DNA of 64,000 bases from Pseudomonadota bacterium (lineage in GTDB: Bacteria; Pseudomonadota; Gammaproteobacteria; Burkholderiales; Burkholderiaceae_C), in contig JAIUPH010000011.1 in NCBI GenBank assembly GCA_020161065.1, forward strand, positions 124,001 to 188,000, given 5' to 3'. Positions 35,530 to 45,474 of this stretch are shown one piece after another. Within the stretch, counting starts at the first letter, position 1. Every line of letters begins with the position of its first letter. The notes beneath the pieces are model-generated. The model was given only the letters and a program-made list of their open reading frames with translations, was not told where the DNA came from and searched no databases. A program made the position numbers and the translations under genes.

Positions 35530-36579
35530 TCAGGTCTTGCCGTTCTTGGCGATCAGCGACTTGGCCGCCGCCAGCAGGTCCTTGCCCTTGAAGCCGCGCT
35601 TGTCCATGTCGGCCACCCATTCCTCGTCGACGTGGCTGGACAGCTTGATGAACTCTTCGCGCTGCGCCGCGGTGAACTGGTAGATCTGGTTGCCGCGGTC
35701 CACGGCGGCCTTGCGGCCCAGCGCGTCGTTGCCCTGCTGCGTCTTGCCCAGCCAGGCCGAGGTGGCGAGGCCCGAGTTGGCGTCGATCACCTTCTTCAGG
35801 TCGGGCGCCAGGCCGTCGTAGCGGGCCTTGTTCATCGCCATCACGAAGGTGGTGGTGTAGAGCGCGCCGCCGCTGTTGTCGAACTCGCTGTGGTACTTGG
35901 TCAACTCGTGCACCTTGACCGAAGGCACCACCTCCCAGGGGATCACGCAGGCGTCGATCGTGCCCTTGCTCAGCGCGTCGGGAATCTGCGGCAGCGGCAT
36001 GCCCACCGGCGTGGCGCCCACCGCCTGCAGCATCTTGGTGACCAGCCGCGTCGGGCCGCGCACCTTCATGCCCTTCAAGTCGGCGACGCTCTTGATCGGC
36101 TTGTGCGCCGAGTGGAACATGCCGGGCCCGTGCACCTGAAGCGCCAGCACGTGGGTCTCCTTGAACTCGTCGGGGCAATAGGTCTGGTAGTACTCCCAGT
36201 AGGCCTTGGAGGTGGCCTCGGCGTTGTTCATCATGAACGGCAGCTCGAACACCTCGATGCGCGGGAAGCGCCCGGCCGTGTTGCCGGGCAGCGTCCACAC
36301 CACGTCGACCACGCCGTCGCGCGCCTGGTCGTACAACTGCACCGGCGTGCCGCCGAGCTGCATGGCCGGGTAGCCCTCGAACTTGATGCGGCCGCCGCTG
36401 TCCTTCTCGACCTTCTCCATCCAGGGCTTGTGCATCGACAGCCAGACGTTGCTCATCGGCGCCATGAAGGTGTGGAACTTGAGCGTGACCGTCTGCTGCG
36501 CCAACGCGGCCAGCGGCGTGCCCAGCGTCGTGGCGGCAGCAGCGGCGGCGCCGCCGCTGATCAGGGTGCGACGTTTCAT
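35530..36579 (-). CDS. TRAP transporter periplasmic substrate-binding protein (DctP-type)
   Basis: This protein captures an organic anion for the DctQM permease. The leader [20 protein letters not shown] carries paired basic residues of Tat type and ends near AALA. The mature chain has the DctP fold signature: FELPFMMNNAEATSKAYWEY, DLKGMKVRGPTRLVTKMLQA and the ligand-binding Arg region. The length of 349 residues is usual. It is the last of the QMP genes, an order different from the common PQM. The substrate is unknown; context suggests an aromatic or amine compound. Confidence 0.93.
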   Translation of the reverse strand: MKRRTLISGGAAAAAATTLGTPLAALAQQTVTLKFHTFMAPMSNVWLSMHKPWMEKVEKDSGGRIKFEGYPAMQLGGTPVQLYDQARDGVVDVVWTLPGNTAGRFPRIEVFELPFMMNNAEATSKAYWEYYQTYCPDEFKETHVLALQVHGPGMFHSAHKPIKSVADLKGMKVRGPTRLVTKMLQAVGATPVGMPLPQIPDALSKGTIDACVIPWEVVPSVKVHELTKYHSEFDNSGGALYTTTFVMAMNKARYDGLAPDLKKVIDANSGLATSAWLGKTQQGNDALGRKAAVDRGNQIYQFTAAQREEFIKLSSHVDEEWVADMDKRGFKGKDLLAAAKSLIAKNGKT

Positions 36580-36666
36580 CGAAGGTCTCCAGGTAAGGCG
36601 AAATCGGCAAAGCCGGCAACTTAACGACCGGCGCGCCGCGCGGCCGTCCCGGTTTTCCCTAGGACG

Positions 36667-37986
36667 CTAGTTGATGAAGCGCACCAGCCACAGCGGCACG
36701 ATCGGGAAGAACAGGAACAGCATGGTGCGCAGCACGTCGCTGATGAGGAACGGGAACACGCCGCGGTAGGTCTCGGCCATCGGCACGTCCTTGGCCATGC
36801 CGTTGACGATGTAGACGTTGAGCCCCACCGGCGGCGCGATGAGCCCGAAGCCCACCGTCATCAACACCATGATGCCGAACCAGATGGCCGCCATGTCCTT
36901 GGGCATGCCGAAGTCGAGCGCCATCACCATCGGGAAGAAGATGGGAATGGTTAGCAGCAGCATCGACAGCTCGTCCATCACCGCGCCCAGCAGCACGTAG
37001 AACAGCAGGATGGCCACCACGATCCACAGCGGCGACAGCCCCCAGCTGCCGACCACCGCGGCCAGCTGGTTGGGCACCTGGGTCAGCGCCAGCGCCGAGT
37101 TCATGAGGTCGGCGCCGATGAAGATGAAGAAGATCATCGCCGCGCTGGCCGCCGTGCCGTAGAAGCACTGCTTGAACTTCTCGAAGGTCATGCCGCCGCG
37201 CAGCAGCGCGGTGAGGAAGGTGGTGGTGGCGCCGACCGCCGCGCCTTCGGTCGGCGTGAACAGGCCGCCGTAGATGCCGCCGAACACCAGCGCGAAGATC
37301 AGCAGGATGGGCGCGATGCCCATCACCGCGCGCAGGCTCATGCGCGGCGGCGTGTCTTCGACCTCGGGCGCGTGGCCGGGATACAGGCGCACGTAGATCG
37401 CCACCGCGACCATGTAGCCGACCATCGCGATCAGCCCCGGCACCACGGCGGCGGCGAACAGCTTGCTGATGTTCTGCTCGGTGAGGATGGCGTAGATCAC
37501 CAGCACGATCGACGGCGGCAGCTGGATGCCCAGCGTGCCGCCGGCGGCGAGCGTTCCGGTGGCGATGCGGCCGGAGTAGCCGTGGCGCGTCATCTCCGGC
37601 AGCGCCACGCTGGTGATGGTGGCCGCGGTGGCCACCGACGAGCCGCTGATCGCGCCGAAGGCCGCGCAGGCCAGCAGCGAGGCCATCGCCAGCCCGCCCT
37701 TGAAGCGCCCCATCACCGAGGCCGCGAACTCGAACAGCGCCTTGCTGATGCCGCCGTGCGTGGCGAACTGCCCCATCAGGATGAACAGCGGGATCACCGA
37801 CAGGTCATAACTGGCGAAACGCGCGAACGCCTGGGTGTTGAGGAAATTGGCGTACGGCAGCCAGCCAGCCTGCAGCAGGTAGCCGATGGACCCGGCGGCG
37901 AACATGCTCACCGCGATCGGCACGCGCAGCGCCATCAGCAGCAGCATCGAGCCGAAGATCAGCCCGGTCAGCATCAGCGGCGTCAT
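36667..37986 (-). CDS. TRAP transporter large permease subunit (DctM-type)
   Basis: DctM forms the Na+-coupled transport channel. The ATG at 37986 overlaps the dctQ stop and gives 439 residues starting MTPLMLTGLIFGSMLLLMAL. There are about 12 spans, with family motifs CAAFGAISGSSVATAATITS, IATGTLAAGGTLGIQLPPSI and TPTEGAAVGATTTFLTALL. The frame remains open upstream through dctQ, but that is shadow sequence. It is 87 bp before dctP. Confidence 0.95.
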   Translation of the reverse strand: MTPLMLTGLIFGSMLLLMALRVPIAVSMFAAGSIGYLLQAGWLPYANFLNTQAFARFASYDLSVIPLFILMGQFATHGGISKALFEFAASVMGRFKGGLAMASLLACAAFGAISGSSVATAATITSVALPEMTRHGYSGRIATGTLAAGGTLGIQLPPSIVLVIYAILTEQNISKLFAAAVVPGLIAMVGYMVAVAIYVRLYPGHAPEVEDTPPRMSLRAVMGIAPILLIFALVFGGIYGGLFTPTEGAAVGATTTFLTALLRGGMTFEKFKQCFYGTAASAAMIFFIFIGADLMNSALALTQVPNQLAAVVGSWGLSPLWIVVAILLFYVLLGAVMDELSMLLLTIPIFFPMVMALDFGMPKDMAAIWFGIMVLMTVGFGLIAPPVGLNVYIVNGMAKDVPMAETYRGVFPFLISDVLRTMLFLFFPIVPLWLVRFIN

Positions 37987-38459
37987 GCGGCGGCTTCCTG
38001 GTCGAAGCCGCGCAGCGCCTGCGCCAGGCCGATCACCGCGGTCAGCGCCAGCGGCGGCACCATGCCGACGTAGACGGTCCATTCGGGCAGGCCCATCATC
38101 ATCGAGCCGGCGCCCGAGTTCCAGGCGTTGATGCCGCCGATGGCGGTGCGCCAGGCCAGCAGCCCCATCGCCAGCGCCACCGTGAAGGCGCCCATGCGGT
38201 CGAGCCCGTCCTGCACCGACTGCGGCGCGCGGTTGGTGAAGAAGTCGACGATGATGTTGTTGCGCCGCACCTGGCACCAGGGCATGAACAGCGCGATGGC
38301 CGCGCCGGCCGCGAAGCCCGACAGCTCGAACGCGCCGACGATGCTCCAGCCCGTGGTATTGCGGCCGATCAGGCTGATGCAGGTCATCAAGGTGATGACG
38401 ATGATCAGCACGCCGGCCAGGATGGCGCACAGCTTGGCCAGCTGCTCCAGCAGTTTCAT
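37983..38459 (-). CDS. TRAP transporter small permease subunit (DctQ-type)
   Basis: DctQ is the four-span small membrane subunit that joins DctM. The 158-residue protein has spans near residues 10-30, 45-65, 88-108 and 130-150. The pair-family pattern VGAFELSGFAAGAAIALFMP, CQVRRNNIIVDFFTNRAP is clear. It is the first TRAP gene, 120 bp after the ligase gene, and overlaps dctM by 4 bp. Confidence 0.92.
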   Translation of the reverse strand: MKLLEQLAKLCAILAGVLIIVITLMTCISLIGRNTTGWSIVGAFELSGFAAGAAIALFMPWCQVRRNNIIVDFFTNRAPQSVQDGLDRMGAFTVALAMGLLAWRTAIGGINAWNSGAGSMMMGLPEWTVYVGMVPPLALTAVIGLAQALRGFDQEAAA

Positions 38460-38579
38460 GACGCCCCTCAGGAAGATGCCGCCGCGGCCAACGCCTCACG
38501 TCGCCGGGCAACGATGGAGCCGGATTCTTGGGCCGGCCCGGCGGCCGTCAATGCTGATCTTTCCCGATCGCCCGGCCGC

Positions 38580-40070
38580 TCAATAGCGTGAGAAATACTC
38601 TCGCCGCTGCCAGTCGTCCTGGTCCTCGGCCTGCGCGTGGCGCTGCGCTTCCGATCGCTTGATGCGGCCGAGCAGGCGCACGAAGTCGGCGCCGAAGCCC
38701 TGGGTCATCACCGCGCTGGCCTCCAGCGCGTCGAGCGCGGCGTCCAGGCTGGTGGGCAGCGCCGGGCCGCCGTCGGCATAGGGCGCGTCGGTGGCCGGCG
38801 GCGGCTGCAGGCCGCGCTGCAGGCCGTCCAGCCCGGCGTGCACCTGCGAGGCCATGTAGAGGTAGGGGTTGGCCATCGGCTCGCCGATGCGGTTCTCGAT
38901 GCGCGTGCCGGCGTCGCCCGGCGCGCCCAGCACGCGCAGCATGGCGCCGCGGTTGTCGCGCCCCCACAGCGCGGCCAGCGGCGCCAGCGCGTTGGGCCGG
39001 AAGCGCGCGAAGGCGTTGACCGTGCTGCAGCCGAACACCGCGGCCGCGGCGGCATGCTGCAGCAGCCCGGCCAGCCAGGCGGCGCCGGCGTCGGACAAGG
39101 TGGCGCGCGCGTCGTTGGCCGTGGGCAAGGCCGCGCCGGCGGCCGGCGCGTCGCGCATGAAGGCGTTGCGGCCGTCGGCGCGGCTGACCAGCGACTGGTG
39201 CAAGTGCCAGCCGCTGGACATGATGTTGGGAAACGGCGGCCGGCACATGAAGGTGGCGTGGTAGCCGGCGCGCTGCAGCGCCTGGCGCACGCCGTTGCGG
39301 AACAGCACCATGCGGTCGGCCGCGGTCAGCGCGTCGGCCACGTCGAACACCGCCTCGAATTGGCTGGGGCCGAGCTCGATCTCCAGCGAGCGCAGCGGCA
39401 GCGCGAGGCCTTGCGCGGTGCGGCGCACGATGTCCAGCATGGCGTGCGCGCGGTCGGCCCAGGCTTCGGACAGCAGGTTGTAGCCCGGGTGCAGCAGCGC
39501 CACCTGCGGCGGCTCGCCGGGCCAGGCGGCGGCGGCCGGGTCGTCGCGCTCGGCGACGATGCGGTAGACGTGGAACTCGACCTCCAGCCCGCAATGCAAC
39601 TCGTAGCCCTGCGCCGCCAGCCGCTGCAGCGCGGCTTGCAGCACGCGGCGCGGGTCCAGCGCGACGGGGCTGCCATCGGCGAACCAGGGCTCGCCGCGCA
39701 GCCAGGCGGTGCCCGGCGCCCAGGGCAGCATCACCAGGCTGGCGGGATCGGGCAGCAGCAGCAGGTTGCCGGCGCCGAACAGGTCGGCGAAGCCCGGCAG
39801 TTCGGCCTGGGTGCCGCGCTCGAACACCTTGAACGCGGTGCGGTCGGAGGTGTCCTTGAGCATCAGCGTGTTGACCAGGCCCAGGCCGTCGCGCAGCGCC
39901 GAGGGCAGCGCCTCGGGCATCAGCGTCTTGCCGCGCAGCATGCCGTGCAGGTCGCACCAGCCGACGCGGACCTGCTCGACGCCTTGCGCCTGCAGCGTCT
40001 GCAGCAGCGCCTGGCAGGCAGCCTCGCGCCCGGCGTCGTGCACGCCGCAGCGCTGGGCGAAGCCGCTCAA
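38580..40070 (-). CDS. Glutamine synthetase-like gamma-glutamyl ligase
   Basis: The protein has the glutamine synthetase fold of the GlnA/PuuA group: VGWCDLHGMLRGKTLMPEAL near the start, GLEVEFHVY (metal-binding Glu), ELGPSQFEAVFDVAD, SSGWHLHQSL, and TRIENRIGEPMANPYLYMAS. Such relatives join glutamate to amines using ATP. The TTG at 40070 overlaps the Rieske stop (TTGA); a GTG at 40043 is the alternative. Translational coupling to a ring-hydroxylating oxygenase recalls gamma-glutamylanilide synthase in aniline degradation. The amine here is unknown. It is clearly distinct from the puuA paralogue at 53.7 kb. Confidence 0.88.
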   Translation of the reverse strand: MSGFAQRCGVHDAGREAACQALLQTLQAQGVEQVRVGWCDLHGMLRGKTLMPEALPSALRDGLGLVNTLMLKDTSDRTAFKVFERGTQAELPGFADLFGAGNLLLLPDPASLVMLPWAPGTAWLRGEPWFADGSPVALDPRRVLQAALQRLAAQGYELHCGLEVEFHVYRIVAERDDPAAAAWPGEPPQVALLHPGYNLLSEAWADRAHAMLDIVRRTAQGLALPLRSLEIELGPSQFEAVFDVADALTAADRMVLFRNGVRQALQRAGYHATFMCRPPFPNIMSSGWHLHQSLVSRADGRNAFMRDAPAAGAALPTANDARATLSDAGAAWLAGLLQHAAAAAVFGCSTVNAFARFRPNALAPLAALWGRDNRGAMLRVLGAPGDAGTRIENRIGEPMANPYLYMASQVHAGLDGLQRGLQPPPATDAPYADGGPALPTSLDAALDALEASAVMTQGFGADFVRLLGRIKRSEAQRHAQAEDQDDWQRREYFSRY

Positions 40071-41443
40071 GACGCGGCCTCGGCCGCGGTGCCGGGCGCC
40101 GGCGCGGCCGCGGCCAGCCAGGGCGCGCCCTGGCGCTTGGCCTGCACCTGCGCGGTCCAGAAGCGCTCCCAGTCCTGCGCCGGGGCGATGCAGTCGATGG
40201 TGTCGGGCGCCGTGGCCGCCTGCGCCGGGCGCGGCGGCGGCTTGCCGGCGGCCACGGCGTCGATGGCGGCCATCAGCGCGCGGCGGTTGGCCATTATCAC
40301 CTTGTCGCTGGTGCCCAGGTGCTCGCGCGTGCGGTCCTGCAGCGCGCCCATGCTCTCCACCGCCCACTGGTCGTGCACGTTGATGTCGTTCTCGCCCATT
40401 CCGAGGTAGGTGCGCGTGCGCTGTTCGGCGCTGTCGTAGCCCCAGTCGTTGTGGCGGCCCTTCTTGGGCACGTAGTCGGGCAGGTTCACCGCGTCCAGCC
40501 GCTGGCGGCGCATCTCTTCCTTGTCCAGCGGATCGGCATAACTGGTGAAGAACGAGTACCAGTAGGTGTTGACGTCGTCCACCGGCACGTGGAGCTGGGT
40601 GATGGTGATGGTCTCCGACAGCGGGATCACGAAGGTGTACGGGAACAGCGCGTTGGTCACCCGCACGTGGGTGAGCTGGTCGTTGATCAGGCGCAGCGTG
40701 GTCAGCCGCAGGTGGCCGTCGGCCAGGTTCTCGTGGCGGATCTCGGGGCGGTGGAACTCGCGCATCACGCGCGTCATCGGCCAGCGCTCGCCGTCCACCG
40801 CGCCGACGCTGGCGCCGCGGAACTGGCGGCCGTAGGTGTGCGACAAGTCCTCGTCCTGCAGGAAGCGGTGCAGGAAGGAGGCGTGCGCCGGATCGATGCC
40901 GACCTCGAAGGCCTGCAGCCAGTTGCACTTCCATAGCCCCTTGAAGGCGAAGCTGTGGCTGGCCGGCGCGCGGAACGCGTCGATCGCCGGCAGCGGCGCG
41001 GGCTCGCTGCCTTCGTCGCCCAGCCAGGCGAACAGCACGCCGGCCACCTCGCGCACCGGGTACGAGCGCTGGCGCACGCGCTGGCACAGCGTGGAGCCGT
41101 AGGGCTCGGCCGGCGTTTCCAGGCAGCTGCCGGCGGCGTCGAACTTCCAGCCGTGGAAGGGGCAGCGCACGCCGTCGCCTTCGTGCCGCGCGAAGGCCAG
41201 GTCGGCGCCGCGGTGCGGGCAGTCGCGATCGAGCAGGCCCCAGCGGCCTTGCTCGTCCTTGAAGAGGATGAAGTCCTGCCCGAGCAGCCGCACCGCCTTC
41301 AGCGGCCGTTCGGCCATGCGCGGGTCGAAGCGCGGATCGAACTCGTCGACCAGGGCCGCCGGGTGCCAGTAGTGGCGCATCAAGGCGCCGCCCGCCGTGC
41401 CGGGACCGATGCGGGTGATGCGTTCGTTGTGTTCGGCTTGCAT
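40067..41443 (-). CDS. Rieske non-heme iron oxygenase, alpha subunit
   Basis: This is a ring-hydroxylating oxygenase or demethylase. The Rieske cluster ligands are C75 and H77 (DCPHRGAD) and C94 and H97 (RCPFHGWKF). The mononuclear iron facial triad is in FEVGIDPAHASFLHRF (D184 region, H187, H192). At 458 residues it resembles phthalate 4,5-dioxygenase-type and related single-component alpha subunits. No reductase or ferredoxin gene is adjacent, so electrons must come from elsewhere. It opens the operon running to the ligase and TRAP genes. The substrate is not evident from sequence. Confidence 0.9.
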   Translation of the reverse strand: MQAEHNERITRIGPGTAGGALMRHYWHPAALVDEFDPRFDPRMAERPLKAVRLLGQDFILFKDEQGRWGLLDRDCPHRGADLAFARHEGDGVRCPFHGWKFDAAGSCLETPAEPYGSTLCQRVRQRSYPVREVAGVLFAWLGDEGSEPAPLPAIDAFRAPASHSFAFKGLWKCNWLQAFEVGIDPAHASFLHRFLQDEDLSHTYGRQFRGASVGAVDGERWPMTRVMREFHRPEIRHENLADGHLRLTTLRLINDQLTHVRVTNALFPYTFVIPLSETITITQLHVPVDDVNTYWYSFFTSYADPLDKEEMRRQRLDAVNLPDYVPKKGRHNDWGYDSAEQRTRTYLGMGENDINVHDQWAVESMGALQDRTREHLGTSDKVIMANRRALMAAIDAVAAGKPPPRPAQAATAPDTIDCIAPAQDWERFWTAQVQAKRQGAPWLAAAAPAPGTAAEAAS

Positions 41444-41765
41444 GCCAGACCTCGCAGCGTGACGGTGATGCGTCGGAGTCTAGCGGCGGCGGGCGGCGCC
41501 GGCCGGCTGCCGGTAAACCCGCGCATGCGCGGCGCTCGATTGCCCCGACGGTTCGTATCGGCGAGCAGCAAGTTCAGTAAGATGTTTCCGCGACGACCCT
41601 CACCCCAACCCTCTCCCGCACGCGGGAGAGGGAGTGAAGCGAGACGCCCTCTCCACCGGAAACGGGGGAGAGGGTTGGGGTGAGGGGGTGCGGCGGGTCA
41701 TGCCAAGCTTCGTTGCCAACAGAAATCATGATGCGCCACGACTGCAACGCGCGGAGCCGTTTGCG
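41444..41765. other. Gene-free stretch before the small antitoxin-like ORF
   Basis: This 322-bp gap carries the upstream (promoter) region of the Rieske operon at its left and a 90-bp perfect inverted repeat element at 41597-41686. No convincing coding sequence is seen in it. Confidence 0.65.
41597..41686. repeat. 90-bp element with perfect 21-bp inverted ends (REP-like doublet)
   Basis: The arm at 41597-41617 begins CCCTCACCCCAACCCTCTCC, and its exact complement is at 41666-41686. Inside, CTCTCCCGC (41611-41619) pairs with GCGGGAGAG (41622-41630). It is two facing copies of the unit seen singly at 2206-2241, the arrangement typical of REP doublets (BIME-like). Confidence 0.8.
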
Positions 41766-41969
41766 ATGACAACCGCCGGCAAGACCATCGAGCATTGCCG
41801 CACGCGCGCCGAGTTCATCGCGCGCGGCCTGGCTTCGCGCGAGGAGGCCAGACGCACCGGCGAGTTCCGTCCGGCGCGCGAGGTGCATGCCGAGTTGGCG
41901 CGGATGCTCGAGAAGGCCAAGGCAAGGCTCCTGGCCAAGCGCGATCGACTCGAAGACGACGATCACTGA
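41766..41969 (+). CDS. Small charged protein, possibly an orphan antitoxin
   Basis: The 67-residue frame starts MTTAGKTIEHCRTRAEFIAR and is predicted helical and strongly charged (HAELARMLEKAKARLLAKRD). Size and composition resemble small antitoxins that precede RelE/ParE-type toxins, but no toxin follows; the next genes are convergent. The start is preceded by GGAGCCG. A weak, non-family call; it could be non-coding. Confidence 0.45.
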   Translation: MTTAGKTIEHCRTRAEFIARGLASREEARRTGEFRPAREVHAELARMLEKAKARLLAKRDRLEDDDH

Positions 41970-41996
41970 CCCGCGGCCGTTGGCGCGGCAGGCTGC

Positions 41997-42853
41997 CTAC
42001 AACCCCCGCACCATCTCCACGTGGGCGATGCCGGCCTCGTCGAACTGCGGGCCGCGCGGCTGGAAGCCGGCGCGCAGGTAGAACGGCGCGGCGCTGAGCT
42101 GGGCGTGCAGCAGCACCTCGCGGTCGCCGCGGGCGCGGGCCTCAACCATCAGCGCATCGAGCACGGCGCGGCCGATGTGGCTGCCGCGCATGGCCGGCAG
42201 CACGGCCATGCGGCCGATCTTGGCGGTGCCGGGCACGTGCTCCAGCAGCCGCCCGGTGGCCAGCGGCATGCCGAAGCGGTTGTAGGCCACCGCGTGCAGG
42301 CAGCCGGCGTCGGCGGCGTCCCACTCCATCTCGGCGGGGATCTTCTGCTCGTCGATGAAGACGGCGGCGCGGATCTTCTGCGCCTCGCGGCCCAGCTCGT
42401 CCCAGGGGCCGACGCGCACGTCGACCATGGGCTTGCCGGCCTCGAAGCCGAGCAGCACCTCGCGCAGGTCGGGCGGCACCGGGCGGCTCGCCATCGTGGC
42501 CGGGTCGGCGAAGACGTAGACCAGCTCGCCGCGCACCAGCCGCTCGTCGCCGCGCAGCACGGCGCCTTCGAACACCAGCGACGAGTTGCCGATGCGCGCG
42601 CAGCGCACGGCCACCTGCAACTGGTCGTCGTAGCGCGCCGAGCCTTCGTATTCGACCGTGGCCTTGCGCACGTAGAGGTCGCCCTGCAGCAGCTCCATGG
42701 TCTCGTGGTACGGCAGCGCCAGCGCGCGCCAGTAGCCGGCGATGGCGGTGTCGAAGTACATCAGGTAGTGGCCGTTGAAGACGATCTTCTGCATGTCGAC
42801 CTCGGCCCAGCGCACGCGCAGGCGGTCGAAGAAGCGGTAGTCCGATCGGTGGT

Positions 42854-42857
<4 letters not shown>
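41997..42857 (-). CDS. Hotdog thioesterase-GNAT acetyltransferase fusion
   Basis: Residues 1 to about 140 form a 4-hydroxybenzoyl-CoA thioesterase-type hotdog domain, with VRWAEVDMQKIVFNGHYLMY including the catalytic Asp region. Residues about 150-286 form a GNAT domain: AVFIDEQKIPAEMEWDAAD, then IGRMAVLPAMRGSHIGRAVL, the acetyl-CoA binding loop. Both domains use acyl-CoA. The ATG at 42857 overlaps the esterase stop (ATGA). The substrate is unknown. Confidence 0.85.
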
Positions 42858-43846
<989 letters not shown>

Positions 43847-43905
43847 ACTGGCGGCCCTGCCCTCGCCGGCCGCGCCCGGCTCATCGGTCTCACCTGAACC
43901 CTGCC

Positions 43906-45054
43906 ATGGCCCGCATCCTGTACCTGACCCAGATCGACATCGACTTCGGCGTGATCAGCCTGCTGCCCGAGGAATGCCGGCGCATCGGCATCGCCAAGCC
44001 GCTGGTCGTCACCGACCCCGGCGTGCGCGCCGCCGGCGTGCTGCTGCCGGCGCTGGACGCGCTGGGCGCGCTGCCGCACGCGGTGTTCGATCAGACGCCC
44101 AGCAACCCCACCGAGGCCGGCGTGCGCGCCGCCTGCGCCGTCTATCGGGCCGAGGGCTGCGACGGCTTGATCGCCGTCGGCGGCGGCAGCAGCATCGACC
44201 TCGCCAAGGGCGTGGCGATCGCCGCCACGCACGACGGGCCGCTGAAGACCTACGCGACGATCGAAGGCGGCAGCCCGAAGATCAGCGAGCGCGCGGCGCC
44301 GCTGATCGCCGTGCCGACGACGGCCGGCACCGGCAGCGAGGTGGCGCGCGGCGCCATCGTGATCGTCGACGACGGCCGCAAGCTGGGCTTCCACAGCTGG
44401 CACTTGATGCCCAAGGCCGCGCTGCTCGACCCCGCGCTGACGCTGGGCCTGCCGCCGCTGCTGACCGCGGCCACCGGCATGGACGCGATCGCGCATTGCA
44501 TGGAAACCTTCATGGCGCCGGCCGTCAACCCGCCGGCCGACGGCATTGCGCTGGACGGGCTGCAGCGCGGCTGGGCACACATCGAGCGCGCCACCCGCGA
44601 CGGCCAGGACCGCGACGCCCGCTGGGCCATGATGAGCGCCAGCATGCAAGGCGCCATGGCGTTCCAGAAGGGGCTGGGCTGCGTGCATTCGCTGTCGCAC
44701 AGCCTGGGCGGCGTCAACCCGCGGCTGCACCACGGCACGCTCAACGCGATGTTTTTGCCGGCGGTGATCGCCTTCAACGCCGGCGCGCCCAGCATCCAGG
44801 CAGAGCGCCGCTTGCAGCGCATGGCCCAGGCCATGGGCCTGAGCGGCTGCGACGAGCGCGGCAGCGAACTGGGCTCCGCCATCCGCGCGATGAACGCCCG
44901 CCTCGGCCTGCCGACCGGGCTGCGCGCGATGGGCGTGAGCGAAGACCAGTTCGACCGCGTGATCGACGGCGCGATGGCCGACCACTGCCACAAGACCAAC
45001 CCGCGCCTGGCGACGCGCGATGACTATCGGGCGATGCTGGAGCAGTCGATGTAG
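43906..45054 (+). CDS. Iron-containing (group III) alcohol dehydrogenase
   Basis: The 382-residue protein has the NAD(P)-binding GLIAVGGGSSIDLAKGVAIA, the following PTTAGTGSEVARGAIVIV, and metal ligands in GMDAIAHCMETF, HSLSHSLGG and LHHGTLNAM. It would interconvert an alcohol and an aldehyde or ketone. It stands alone on the plus strand, divergent from the esterase, so no pathway is clear. Confidence 0.9.
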   Translation: MARILYLTQIDIDFGVISLLPEECRRIGIAKPLVVTDPGVRAAGVLLPALDALGALPHAVFDQTPSNPTEAGVRAACAVYRAEGCDGLIAVGGGSSIDLAKGVAIAATHDGPLKTYATIEGGSPKISERAAPLIAVPTTAGTGSEVARGAIVIVDDGRKLGFHSWHLMPKAALLDPALTLGLPPLLTAATGMDAIAHCMETFMAPAVNPPADGIALDGLQRGWAHIERATRDGQDRDARWAMMSASMQGAMAFQKGLGCVHSLSHSLGGVNPRLHHGTLNAMFLPAVIAFNAGAPSIQAERRLQRMAQAMGLSGCDERGSELGSAIRAMNARLGLPTGLRAMGVSEDQFDRVIDGAMADHCHKTNPRLATRDDYRAMLEQSM

Positions 45055-45071
45055 CGCGGCCGCGAGACCGC

Positions 45072-45467
45072 CTATCCCGCTTTGACTTCGTTCAACAGCT
45101 CAGGGTGGCGGTCCAGCACCTTCAGCAGCTTGACCAGTGCCAACGGCGGTTTGGTCTTGCCGTTCTCGTAGCGCGAAAACGCATTGACGCCGCCGCCGAA
45201 GATCTCGGCCGCTTCGCGCTGGTCCAGCGCCAGCTTCTTGCGAACGCTGGCAATGAAGCCGGGATCGACGATGCTGGCGTTGACTTGGCGATTGAAGGCC
45301 AGCATGGCCGCGCTCACGCGCGCCGATTCCGCCGCATCCAGCACGCTTTCGCCGCAGGCCGGACAGTGGTCGCCGGCCACCGCCGCAATGGTGGTCGCTT
45401 CGCCCTTGTAGGTATACCGCAGGTCACGGACGTCGTGCACCAGTTCGGCCGCCGCGCAGATGGGCAT
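45072..45467 (-). pseudogene. mqsA: MqsA-like antitoxin, frameshifted at its first codons
   Basis: MqsA binds MqsR toxin and represses the operon. The C-terminal HTH is intact: KKLALDQREAAEIFGGGVNA, then FSRYENGKTKPPLAL, and VLDRHPELLNEVKAG. The N-terminal zinc domain has DHCPACGES, but the first CPxC is broken. The original start appears to be ATG 45472 (ATG CGA TGC CC), reading MRCP, one base short of joining ATC TGC (IC) and AAAELVHD. Internal ATG 45467 gives 131 residues beginning MPIC, without the first Cys. It may still produce a DNA-binding repressor. A sequencing error is possible. Confidence 0.75.
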
Positions 45468-45474
45468 CGCATGT

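Noticed and set aside
36667-38511. A longer dctM start reaching into dctQ
   Set aside because: The upstream part is a frame-shifted shadow of dctQ; the ATG at 37986 overlaps the dctQ stop and gives the normal length.
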